From CAZRIT01 sp964600225 (GTDB taxonomy: Bacteria; Bacillota; Clostridia; Christensenellales; CAG-138): 13,087 bases of DNA. The notes below the pieces were generated by a model. That model was not told the DNA's origin, did not search any database, and saw only the letters and a program-made list of their open reading frames with translations. Position 1 is the first letter of the stretch. The number at the start of each line of letters is the position of its first letter. The stretch spans positions 1 through 13,087 of the forward strand of contig CAZRIT010000056.1 in NCBI GenBank assembly GCA_964600225.1, given 5' to 3'. Both the position numbers and the translations under genes were made by a program. Positions 7,648-13,087 of the stretch are shown here, piece by piece.

Positions 7648-8355
7648 TCAAAACTTCCTGCGCACAACCGTGTGCCGAATGACCCCGTCCACATAGTGCT
7701 GCGTGGAGTACAATATCGGCCGCCCGTCAATATCGTAATCCACCTCATCCATAAACAGCAGCGGCGTGCCGACGGCCACGTTGAGTATCTCGCTTAGCGC
7801 CCCGTCCGCCACGGCGGGCCGCAGCTCCGTCAGGTCCAGATACGGCTCCGCTTGGCAGTATTCGGACAAAAAACAGAATATCGGCGCGTGCAGGTCGGCC
7901 TCGGCATAGTCCGCGCGCTTGACCAGCGAAAGCGGGATGGTATCCTCGCAATAGATGGTGGGCCGCCCGTTGGCGGTAGCGATGCGCGAGGAAAAGAGCA
8001 CCCGCTCACCCTCCGCCAGGTTGAGCCGCCGTGCCACGCGCCCGCTTGCCGTGCGCTCTTCAAACGCCAGCGGAATCTCCTGCGCCTGAAAGCCCGAGCG
8101 CGAGATCATATCCAAAAATTCCACCTCAAGGTCCATGCGCACCTTGACGGAAAGCACATGCCGATTGATCATCGTGCCCACGCCGTGCCGACGGGTGATG
8201 AACCCCTCGCGCTCCAGCTCCGCCAGGCTGTCGCGCAGCTGCGTGCGGCTGATGCTCAGCAGCGAAGCCAGGATGCTTTCGCGCGGGAGCCTGTCGCAGC
8301 GGGCATAGGCGCCATGCTTCATTTCATACAGCAATCGGGTTTGGATGGCCTCCAA
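7648..8355 (-). CDS. GntR-family transcriptional regulator (UTRA/HutC subfamily), probable purine operon regulator
   Basis: This is a 235-residue DNA-binding regulator and the first gene of the purine operon. Residues 1-65 are a winged helix-turn-helix of GntR type, with LPRESILASLLSISRTQLRDSL and the wing RRHGVGTMI. Residues 80-235 fit a UTRA ligand-binding domain, ending in the typical YSTQHY...VVRR segment. I chose the TTG start at 8355 because AAGGAGGG lies seven bases upstream. Longer readings, up to an ATG at 8496, would run through the promoter and operators. Two palindromes just after the -10 box suggest it represses itself and the purine genes. Its ligand is unknown; a purine base, nucleotide or pathway intermediate is a guess from context. 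UTRA proteins usually bind sugars, amino acids or other small metabolites. Confidence 0.88.
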   Translation of the reverse strand: MEAIQTRLLYEMKHGAYARCDRLPRESILASLLSISRTQLRDSLAELEREGFITRRHGVGTMINRHVLSVKVRMDLEVEFLDMISRSGFQAQEIPLAFEERTASGRVARRLNLAEGERVLFSSRIATANGRPTIYCEDTIPLSLVKRADYAEADLHAPIFCFLSEYCQAEPYLDLTELRPAVADGALSEILNVAVGTPLLFMDEVDYDIDGRPILYSTQHYVDGVIRHTVVRRKF

Positions 8356-8370
8356 AATGGCTCCCTCCTT
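8353..8370 (-). promoter_or_regulatory. Ribosome binding site and TTG start of the GntR gene
   Basis: AAGGAGGG (8370-8363) lies seven bases before TTG (8355-8353) on the minus strand. This decides the start: the predicted GntR domain begins at once (EAIQTRLLYEMKHGAY), whereas the upstream ATG codon in frame overlaps the promoter. Confidence 0.75.
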
Positions 8371-8380
8371 TTCAAACAAA

Positions 8381-8408
8381 AAAGGTACTACCTTTAAGGT
8401 ATTACCTT
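8381..8408. promoter_or_regulatory. Tandem palindromic operator, probable GntR binding sites
   Basis: Two palindromes lie side by side. The first is AAAGGTACTACCTTT (8381-8395), a perfect 15-base palindrome around its central C. The second is AAGGTATTACCTT (8396-8408), perfect over 13 bases. Their centres are 14 bases apart. They sit between the -10 box and the ribosome binding site, over the expected transcription start, which is where a repressor would block transcription. GntR/HutC regulators bind short palindromes of this kind as dimers; that this protein binds here is inference. Confidence 0.75.
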
Positions 8409-8412
8409 TACG

Positions 8413-8441
8413 AGGATACCACAGGATGCGGATTTTGTAAA
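8413..8441 (-). promoter_or_regulatory. Sigma-A-like promoter of the gntR-purine operon
   Basis: On the minus strand the -35 box is TTTACA (8441-8436), followed by a 17-base spacer and the -10 box TATCCT (8418-8413). The -10 box is preceded by TGG, an extended -10 motif. Transcription would start near 8405, inside the operator. The leader to the TTG start is about 50 bases, too short for a purine riboswitch. Confidence 0.65.
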
Positions 8442-8529
8442 TACCATATGTTGTGGCATCACACGTTTTCGTCAAACGGCCCGCTTGCGGGATCATGCTG
8501 CAGGTTTCGGCACGTTGTTACAAATAGTG
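8442..8529. other. Divergent intergenic region between the purine operon and the DUF5684-like gene
   Basis: The gene-free stretch from 8356 to 8674 is 319 bases. Its left part holds the gntR promoter and operator and its right part the promoter of the plus-strand gene. The middle, described here, has no gene. It contains one short palindrome, CCCGC-TT-GCGGG (8480-8491), and the first of three TGTTAC copies (8516-8521). I see no RNA gene. Confidence 0.4.
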
Positions 8530-8558
8530 TTGCATTTTTGTTACTTGTCTGTTACAAT
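8530..8558 (+). promoter_or_regulatory. Probable promoter of the DUF5684-like membrane protein gene
   Basis: The -10 box TACAAT (8553-8558) is preceded by TGT, giving an extended -10. A poor -35 box TTGCAT (8530-8535) is 17 bases upstream. This leaves a leader of about 110 bases to the ATG at 8675. TGTTAC occurs three times here (8516, 8539, 8550), with the last copy overlapping the -10 box. Confidence 0.5.
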
Positions 8559-8674
8559 GTTTTATGTGATGATGAAACATAAGAGGGCGCCACGCACAGA
8601 CCTGCGCACAGAGTGGGCCGCAAGCAACGGATACCTCCATCATCCGCCAATCTATTCTTTAAAGGAGAAACAAT

Positions 8675-9115
8675 ATGATAACGCAACAAATAACCACCAC
8701 AGGCTATGCTGCTTCCGCTTTCATCGGCATCCTGACCATCATCGCATGGTGGAAGGTGTTCAAAAAGGCGGGAGAGCCCGGCTGGAAATCCATCGTGCCG
8801 CTGTATGACGGGCATGTGCTGTACGGCCTCTGCTGGAAGCCGATCTATTTCTGGATTTCGACCATATGCCTGCTGGCCAGCACGGCCATCCTCCAGTTCT
8901 CCCCCAACCAGACCCCCGCGCTTCTGCCCGGGATACTGGCCGTTGTGCTGTTTATCGTCAGCGGCGTAATCAGCATCAAGTTCAACTTCAAGCTCTCCAG
9001 GGCCTTCGGCCACGGCGTGGGCTTTGGCATCGGCCTGTGGCTGCTGCACACCATCTTTTCGCTCATTCTGGGCTTTGGCAAATCCGAGTACGTCGGCAAC
9101 GCGAGCGAAATCTGA
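8675..9115 (+). CDS. Small multi-pass membrane protein, DUF5684-like
   Basis: The function is not known. The 146-residue protein has four likely membrane segments, at about residues 10-29, 57-75, 82-104 and 114-134. After the first helix comes WWKVFKKAGEPGWKSIVPLYD (25-45), a conserved Trp/Pro/Gly-rich stretch. It is typical of the DUF5684 family of small membrane proteins found in many Firmicutes and Actinobacteria. The family assignment is from memory of that motif. AAAGGAG lies seven bases before the ATG. It is a single-gene unit with its own promoter and terminator, divergent from the purine operon, and nothing ties it to purine metabolism. Confidence 0.8.
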   Translation: MITQQITTTGYAASAFIGILTIIAWWKVFKKAGEPGWKSIVPLYDGHVLYGLCWKPIYFWISTICLLASTAILQFSPNQTPALLPGILAVVLFIVSGVISIKFNFKLSRAFGHGVGFGIGLWLLHTIFSLILGFGKSEYVGNASEI

Positions 9116-9136
9116 ACAAAACGCCTTTACGCACAC

Positions 9137-9180
9137 AAACGCGGACGCACCCATCGGTACGTCCGCGTTTTTCTGCTTTT
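9137..9180 (+). terminator. Rho-independent terminator of the DUF5684-like gene
   Basis: An 11-base perfect stem, AAACGCGGACG (9137-9147) with CGTCCGCGTTT (9160-9170), encloses a 12-base loop and runs into a T-rich tail (TTCTGCTTTT). It begins 21 bases after the stop of the plus-strand gene. The converging minus-strand gene ends at 9189, so the same hairpin may serve both. The tail on the minus side (TTTGTGTG) is poor. Confidence 0.85.
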
Positions 9181-9188
9181 TCCGCCGA

Positions 9189-10832
9189 TTACGGCTGTCC
9201 GACCTCGCGGCTTTTGTCGATGGGCACAGAGAACCGATAGGTCCCCACAAGCGTCCGTTCGCCCCGCAGGTTCAAATCGTACAGGTCGAACGCAATGTCC
9301 ACCCGGAACGCCTCTGGCAGTTCCGAAATGCGTTCCAAGCCGTACGCATACCATGCGCCGTCCAGAAAGCGGTTCTTTTGCAGCGTGCGCCCATGCATAA
9401 AGTCCGCGATATCCACCGTAAACCCGTCGCGCCCGCTCGGTACGGACAGCACGCTGCCCGCCAAACGGCCATGGATGGTCACGGCGGGCTCCGTTTCCCA
9501 CGCCATGGTTTCGCACGCCACGTTCTCCACGCGATACCCCACCTCCACCGTGCCATCCTCGGCAAAGCGGATACGGGTGATCGTCAGGCTTGTCCCGTTG
9601 ATGGTCTGCACGGCGTGCACGGCATAGGCGTGCGCAGCGTTCCTGCCGTCGCTTTCCGCCCGCCGCTGTGCGCTAAGCCAAGCCTCCGCCTCTCGGCCGT
9701 CCGCGGGCATGCGTTCCAAAGCAATCGGCAATTTGGCTTGGCGGATATCCGTCGCCGCGGACGCATCCTCCCACACAAGCGCGCCCACCGTCTCACTGGG
9801 CACAAGATACCCGTCGATATAGACGTCGACGGCCTGTGCGCGCAATGCCTCGCGCGTTCCCTCTCGGCGCAGACCCAGATAGAGCAGATCATCCCGCCAC
9901 GCAACGTCCTCAACGGTCAGTCCGTCCACACTTAAGCCCACGGGAACGGCGTTTTCGGGCACGGCGTCCAATCGCGCGGCGTTTTGCCGATACTCCTGCG
10001 CCAACACATCGCCGTACCGATCGATCTTTTGCTGTATGCATGCATCGAACGCCGCCCTGTCGTAGGCAAACGAAACCGAGAACGCGCCCAATTCGCCAAC
10101 GATGTTCCCCGCCCCGTCATAGGCATGCAGCGTGCCCGCAAAGCACAGCGGCACGCCCGCCTCGATGGGCCGATCGGATATGAACCGCGCGCAAAAATCG
10201 CCCTGCTCGGTGCGGTAGATCGGCGGCTCGCCCGTAGTACTTTGATAGATCGGGCAGTTTTGCCCGTCGGCGGTGAGCGTAAAGCCGCCGCTATCCAGGC
10301 CGAGCACGCCAAGCGCGGCGTCGGCAGGCACGGCCGCCGTTTCCTCCGCATCCAGCGAAACCATAAACCTAACCTTGGAGCTTTCCACGTCAAAGTGGAT
10401 ATAGACATAGGTCAACGCAATCTCCCTGTCGGCGTTGTAGCCAAACACCTGCTCCAGGCCCGTGAGCGTCAGCGTGGCGTCCGCCATCCGTGCCTCGCCC
10501 GATACGGGGATCACCACACGGTCCGCCAGCGCCATGTCCTGCCCGCGTTCCTGCCTGAGCGTGTCCTCCGCAATCTCTGCTACGGCCGCCTGCGGCAGCT
10601 CGCTTTGCTCCCTTGCCTTGTCCTTGGCGCGCCGCATTGCGCCGCGGTACGCCGCCACCGCCGCGCACGCCGTCAACAGGAATGCGACGGCCACAAGCAG
10701 AACGACCGACGCGCGGCGGCGCACGGGCCGAACGGCGCAATGGGTATCCAGCGCAAACGCTGCGCTGCGGATGCGGTCGGCATCGATGATATGCTGCTGC
10801 ACGCTCTGCGTGAAAAACTCGTGTTCCGTCAT
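9189..10832 (-). CDS. Single-pass membrane protein, probable anti-sigma factor of the adjacent ECF sigma factor
   Basis: The protein has 547 residues. Residues 1-40 are a short cytoplasmic part, ending in Arg-rich VRRR. A single membrane helix covers about 41-62. A charged, probably helical linker follows (65-90), then roughly 450 residues outside the membrane that look beta-rich. Repeated Ig-like strand patterns are visible, such as GLTVEDVAWRDDLLYLGLR and TSLTITRIRFAEDGTVEVGYR. No zinc-binding HxxxCxxC anti-sigma motif is present. The role as anti-sigma factor rests on three observations: a four-base overlap with the sigma gene, the inside-out topology, and the short N-terminal tail. This layout resembles the Firmicute ECF partners that carry DUF4179-type domains, but I do not recognise that domain clearly here. 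AAAGGAGA precedes the ATG by six bases. Confidence 0.7.
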   Translation of the reverse strand: MTEHEFFTQSVQQHIIDADRIRSAAFALDTHCAVRPVRRRASVVLLVAVAFLLTACAAVAAYRGAMRRAKDKAREQSELPQAAVAEIAEDTLRQERGQDMALADRVVIPVSGEARMADATLTLTGLEQVFGYNADREIALTYVYIHFDVESSKVRFMVSLDAEETAAVPADAALGVLGLDSGGFTLTADGQNCPIYQSTTGEPPIYRTEQGDFCARFISDRPIEAGVPLCFAGTLHAYDGAGNIVGELGAFSVSFAYDRAAFDACIQQKIDRYGDVLAQEYRQNAARLDAVPENAVPVGLSVDGLTVEDVAWRDDLLYLGLRREGTREALRAQAVDVYIDGYLVPSETVGALVWEDASAATDIRQAKLPIALERMPADGREAEAWLSAQRRAESDGRNAAHAYAVHAVQTINGTSLTITRIRFAEDGTVEVGYRVENVACETMAWETEPAVTIHGRLAGSVLSVPSGRDGFTVDIADFMHGRTLQKNRFLDGAWYAYGLERISELPEAFRVDIAFDLYDLNLRGERTLVGTYRFSVPIDKSREVGQP

Positions 10833-11344
10833 GGCCGTTCTCCTTTCAGCTCCGCCCGAATGTGGTTGCGGGTGCGCATGAGCCGCTGTTTAACCGCAGC
10901 CTCCGTGACGCCCAGCGCCGCGGCAATCTCCGCTATCCGCATGGAAAACCCGTAATACAGCGTAAACGCCTTGTACGACAGGAGCGGTTCCTGCCGCACC
11001 AGCGCCCAGACCCGCCGCGCCGCCTCGGCCGTGAAAAACCGCTCGTCCAGCGCCTGTTCGGCGTCCTCCGTCACGGCGTCGTCAAAGGCGCACTCGTTCT
11101 CCCTGCGCGCGCTCTTGTTCCGATAAAACCGCGCAAGCTCCTTTTTTGCTATCGCAATCAGGTACCGTTTGGCGTCAAGAATATCGCGCGCGCCATGCCG
11201 CAGCAAACGCGCATAGAAGCTGCGGTAGACCTCCTGCAGCAGGTCCTCCACATCGTTGGCGCGGTTGGTTTTGATCACGATCCAGCGCAGGATATCCCGA
11301 TGCGTTTCCTCGTAGATGCGGTTGAAATAGCTGTGCTGCTCCAT
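10829..11344 (-). CDS. RNA polymerase sigma factor, ECF subfamily
   Basis: This 171-residue sigma factor directs RNA polymerase to a small regulon. Residues 10-77 are region 2, including DVEDLLQEVY (31-40), the region 2.2 contact to polymerase. Residues 107-165 are region 4, with a helix-turn-helix in FSMRIAEIAAALGVTEAAVKQRLMRTRNHIR. There is no region 1 or 3, as expected for ECF factors. AAAGGAA lies six bases before the ATG. The stop overlaps the start of the downstream membrane protein (ATGA), the usual arrangement of a sigma factor with its anti-sigma partner. The inducing signal is unknown; cell-envelope stress is a common one for this class. Confidence 0.92.
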   Translation of the reverse strand: MEQHSYFNRIYEETHRDILRWIVIKTNRANDVEDLLQEVYRSFYARLLRHGARDILDAKRYLIAIAKKELARFYRNKSARRENECAFDDAVTEDAEQALDERFFTAEAARRVWALVRQEPLLSYKAFTLYYGFSMRIAEIAAALGVTEAAVKQRLMRTRNHIRAELKGERP

Positions 11345-11382
11345 AGTCCGTTCCTTTCAGCGTATTGGAAACCGATTTCACC

Positions 11383-11414
11383 CATACAGAGGGCCTGTCG
11401 GGCAAAAAGTAACA
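11383..11414 (-). promoter_or_regulatory. Possible ECF-type promoter upstream of the sigma factor gene
   Basis: On the minus strand TGTTACTTTTT (11414-11404) resembles the TGTAAC/TGAAAC-type -35 elements of ECF sigma factors. CTGTATG (11389-11383) lies at roughly -10 distance. ECF genes often transcribe themselves. The -10 element does not match a known consensus well, so this is tentative. Confidence 0.3.
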
Positions 11415-11440
11415 GCCTGCGCCCAAAATCCATCGGAAAG

Positions 11441-11460
11441 CACGGTTTTATGATACCGTG
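11441..11460. promoter_or_regulatory. Imperfect 20-base palindrome in the sigma/metY divergent region, possible operator
   Basis: The arms CACGGT (11441-11446) and ACCGTG (11455-11460) flank eight bases; eight of ten symmetric positions pair. It sits 36 bases before the candidate metY -35 box and about 100 bases upstream of the sigma gene. The size is typical of a dimeric repressor site. No candidate binding protein is known. Confidence 0.35.
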
Positions 11461-11495
11461 GCGCTGTTGCCGTGTCAAAAAATACGGCGGGGCTG

Positions 11496-11524
11496 TTGCG
11501 TTTTGGCCGTCGATGGGGTATTCT
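11496..11524 (+). promoter_or_regulatory. Possible promoter of the MetY-family gene
   Basis: TTGCGT (11496-11501), a 17-base spacer and TATTCT (11519-11524) form a weak sigma-A-like promoter. The leader to the ATG at 11587 would be about 55 bases. That is too short for an S-box or T-box, and I see neither. Confidence 0.4.
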
Positions 11525-11586
11525 GAAAAATAATGATTTTTACTTGTCATGCCGCCGATGCGGAGATTTTACGGGAGGTGTCCGAA

Positions 11587-12849
11587 ATGAGAGACGAAAC
11601 CACATGCCTGCACGCGGGTTACTCGCCCAAGAATGCCGAGCCGCGCGTGATGCCCATTGTGCAAAGCACAACCTACGTCTACGATTCCACCGAGGATGTG
11701 GCCGCCGTGTTCGACGAACCCATGCGCTCGCTCATCTATTCCCGCTTTGCCAACCCCACCGTGATGGCCGTGGAGAACAAGATTGCCGCGCTGGAAGGCG
11801 GCGTGGGCGCCATGTGCACCACATCGGGCCAGGCGGCGTCGCTATTGTCGATTCTCAACATCTGCAAGGCGGGCGACAGCATCGTCAGCACCACCAAAAT
11901 CTACGGCGGCACCATCAACCTGTTCTCCTTCACCCTCAAAAAGCTGGGGATCGAATGCATCTATATCGATATGGATGCGCCCGATGAGGCGCTTGACCGC
12001 GCGTTCAAGCCCAACACCAAGGCCGTGTTTGGCGAAACCATTGCCAACCCCGCGCTGACCGTGCTGGATTTTGACCGCTTTGCGGCGCTGGCGCACCGCC
12101 ACGGCGTGCCGCTGATTGTGGACAACACGTTCGCCACGCCCATCCTCTGCAAGCCCATCGAGCACGGGGCGGATATCGTCATCCACTCCACCACCAAGTA
12201 TATGGACGGCCATGCCGTGCAGGTGGGCGGCGTCATCGTCGACAGCGGCAGGTTCGACTGGGCCAACGGCAACTTCCCCGAGCTGACCGAGCCCGACGAA
12301 TCCTACCACGGCGTCTCCTACACCAAGTCGTACGGCAACATGGCCTATATCGTCAAGGCCCGCATGCAGCTGATGCGCGATTTCGGGGTGTACCCCGCGG
12401 CGCATTCGGCGTTTTTGCTCAACCTCGGGCTGGAAACGCTGGGCGTGCGCATGCCGCGCTACTGTGAAAATGCGCAGCGCGTTGCGGAATACTTCGCCGC
12501 ATCGGACAAGATCGAAAGCGTCACCTATCCCGGCCTCAAGGGCGACAAAAACTACGCCCTCGCGCAAAAATACCTCAAGGGCGCCAGCGGCGTGATTTCG
12601 ATTGTCATCAAGGGCGGGCGCGCCAACGCCATGCGGTTTATGGATGCGCTGCAGCTTGCCTCCAACCAGGTGCATGTGGCCGATATCCGCACCTGCGTGC
12701 TGCACCCCGCCAGCGAGACGCATCGGCAGCTCTCCGACGAGCAGCTCGCGGCCGCAGGCATCGACGCAGGCATGGTGCGCTTCTCCGTCGGGCTGGAAAA
12801 TGCGGAGGACATTCTGGCCGATATCGACCTTGGGCTTGCCGCCATATAA
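11587..12849 (+). CDS. metY: O-acetylhomoserine sulfhydrylase (MetY type), PLP-dependent Cys/Met metabolism enzyme
   Basis: This enzyme makes homocysteine from O-acetylhomoserine and sulfide, a cytoplasmic step of methionine synthesis. The 420 residues match the 420-430 residue MetY branch of the Cys/Met PLP family, which is longer than MetB/MetC proteins. The PLP-binding lysine is Lys204 in HSTTKYMDGH. Asp179 in VDNTFATP holds the pyridine nitrogen. YSRFANPT (51-58) and YGGT (107-110) are the cofactor phosphate and substrate contacts. I chose the ATG at 11587 because GGGAGGTG lies just upstream and homologues begin near DETTCLHAGY. An in-frame ATG at 11533 has no such site and would add 18 unlike residues. 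Some relatives act as methionine gamma-lyases, so the exact reaction is less sure than the family. Confidence 0.9.
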   Translation: MRDETTCLHAGYSPKNAEPRVMPIVQSTTYVYDSTEDVAAVFDEPMRSLIYSRFANPTVMAVENKIAALEGGVGAMCTTSGQAASLLSILNICKAGDSIVSTTKIYGGTINLFSFTLKKLGIECIYIDMDAPDEALDRAFKPNTKAVFGETIANPALTVLDFDRFAALAHRHGVPLIVDNTFATPILCKPIEHGADIVIHSTTKYMDGHAVQVGGVIVDSGRFDWANGNFPELTEPDESYHGVSYTKSYGNMAYIVKARMQLMRDFGVYPAAHSAFLLNLGLETLGVRMPRYCENAQRVAEYFAASDKIESVTYPGLKGDKNYALAQKYLKGASGVISIVIKGGRANAMRFMDALQLASNQVHVADIRTCVLHPASETHRQLSDEQLAAAGIDAGMVRFSVGLENAEDILADIDLGLAAI

Positions 12850-12856
12850 CAGCAGT

Positions 12857-12898
12857 GCGCCGCAGGCGCGTTTCGACCCGAAAAGCCGAAGTTTTTTT
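12857..12898 (+). terminator. Weak possible terminator after metY
   Basis: A five-base stem GCGCC/GGCGC with loop GCA (12857-12869) is followed 22 bases later by seven Ts (12892-12898). The T run lies just before the tRNA promoter. Stem and T run are not adjacent, so termination here is doubtful. Confidence 0.25.
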
Positions 12899-12899
12899 C

Positions 12900-12928
12900 T
12901 TGACACGGCCAATCGGCTCAACTATAAT
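12900..12928 (+). promoter_or_regulatory. Consensus sigma-A promoter of the tRNA gene
   Basis: TTGACA (12900-12905), a 17-base spacer and TATAAT (12923-12928) match the sigma-A consensus exactly in both boxes. The start would be near 12935, about 20 bases before the mature tRNA 5' end. This fits strong constitutive transcription of a tRNA. Confidence 0.92.
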
Positions 12929-12954
12929 ACAATATGCGCGCAGAAATGCGCCAT

Positions 12955-13031
12955 GGCGGCGTAGCTCAGCTGGCTAGAGCATTCGGTTCATACCCGGAGT
13001 GTCATCCGTTCAAATCGGATCGCCGCTACCA
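12955..13031 (+). tRNA. Elongator tRNA-Met, anticodon CAT
   Basis: The 77 bases fold into a full cloverleaf including an encoded CCA end. The acceptor GGCGGCG pairs with CGCCGCT, with a G1-U72 wobble. The D arm is GCTC/GAGC and the anticodon stem TTCGG/CCGGA with loop TTCATAC. The T stem ATCCG/CGGAT has loop TTCAAAT. Anticodon CAT could be Met, fMet or lysidine-modified Ile2. The paired 1-72 end and the lack of three G-C pairs in the anticodon stem exclude fMet. The loop TTCATAC and the close likeness to the B. subtilis elongator tRNA-Met, which shares the G1-U72 pair, favour elongator Met over Ile2. Confidence 0.95.
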
Positions 13032-13032
13032 C

Positions 13033-13087
13033 ATAAGAACGCTAATATTGATACGGTAAGTGTCAACATTAGCGTTCTTATTTTATG
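13033..13087 (+). terminator. Long hairpin terminator of the tRNA gene
   Basis: The arms 13033-13046 and 13068-13081 pair perfectly over 14 bases (ATAAGAACGCTAAT with ATTAGCGTTCTTAT). After one mismatch a further seven pairs follow (TTGATAC with GTGTCAA, one G-T wobble), closing a GGTAA loop. A TTATTTTATG tail follows. It starts one base after the tRNA CCA. The stem is longer than usual and less GC-rich than the rest of the window. Confidence 0.75.

Noticed and set aside
8356..8412. A purine riboswitch in the leader of the purine operon
   Set aside because: The leader is about 50 bases and is occupied by palindromes and the ribosome binding site; no three-helix aptamer fits.
8480..8491. CCCGC-TT-GCGGG as a terminator or hairpin
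   Set aside because: A two-base loop cannot form a stable hairpin with this stem, no T run follows, and no gene ends here. At most it is a small protein site.
8356..8496. An N-terminal extension of the GntR protein from the ATG at 8496
   Set aside because: The extension would be encoded by the promoter and operator DNA, has no ribosome binding site, and adds 47 residues foreign to the family.
11533..11586. An upstream ATG start for the MetY-family protein
   Set aside because: It has no ribosome binding site, lies within ten bases of the candidate -10 box, and adds residues not found in homologues. The ATG at 11587 has GGGAGGTG.
11842..12921. A 359-codon minus-strand frame opposite metY
   Set aside because: It is a shadow of metY with biased composition and no plausible start site, and MetY on the other strand is unmistakable.
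12955..13031. Reading the CAT tRNA as initiator tRNA-fMet or tRNA-Ile2
   Set aside because: Position 1 pairs with position 72 and the anticodon stem lacks the three G-C pairs of initiators. The loop TTCATAC and likeness to Bacillus elongator tRNA-Met disfavour Ile2.
1..13087. CRISPR arrays, insertion sequences, rRNA or phage genes
   Set aside because: I found no regularly spaced repeats, transposase or integrase motifs, or rRNA-like sequence on either strand.

Overview
The window looks like a GC-rich chromosome segment from a low-profile Firmicute, most likely an uncultured or poorly studied member of the Clostridia. The evidence is the purine gene order, the clostridial single-chain type of PurL, a stand-alone AICAR transformylase with a PurO-type IMP cyclohydrolase, strong AGGAGG-type ribosome binding sites, sigma-A-like promoters, and an elongator tRNA-Met close to the Bacillus one. 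The taxonomic placement is inference; no rRNA or marker gene in the window settles it.

Bases 1-8355, minus strand: one long de novo purine operon read right to left. Its order is a GntR/UTRA regulator, purE, purF, purM, purN fused in frame to purO, a stand-alone AICAR transformylase (half of a normal purH), purD and purL, which runs off the left edge. Three junctions have ATGA stop/start overlaps, and the rest are separated by 3 to 35 bases. The operon starts at a sigma-A-like promoter (8413-8441). Directly after the -10 box lie two palindromes, AAAGGTAnTACCTTT-like, which look like the operator of the GntR protein itself. No purine riboswitch or other leader structure fits in the roughly 50-base leader, so the GntR protein is the obvious candidate regulator. 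Together the genes cover PRPP to phosphoribosylamine (PurF), GAR (PurD), FGAR (PurN), FGAM (PurL), AIR (PurM), CAIR (PurE), and then AICAR to FAICAR (PurH C-terminal half) and FAICAR to IMP (PurO). purC and purB, needed between CAIR and AICAR, are not in the window.

Bases 8356-9172: a divergent intergenic region, then a small four-helix membrane protein on the plus strand resembling DUF5684, ending at a clear hairpin terminator that it shares with the converging gene.

Bases 9189-11344, minus strand: an ECF-type sigma factor and, overlapping it by four bases, a single-pass membrane protein with a large extracytoplasmic part, probably its anti-sigma factor. Bases 11345-11586 are a divergent regulatory region with an imperfect 20-base palindrome.

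Bases 11587-13087, plus strand: an O-acetylhomoserine sulfhydrylase (MetY family), then a consensus promoter, an elongator tRNA-Met(CAT), and a long hairpin terminator at the right edge.

The most unusual points are the PurN-PurO fusion, which carries a strong internal ribosome binding site exactly at the PurO start, and the GntR-led purine operon with its tandem operators.
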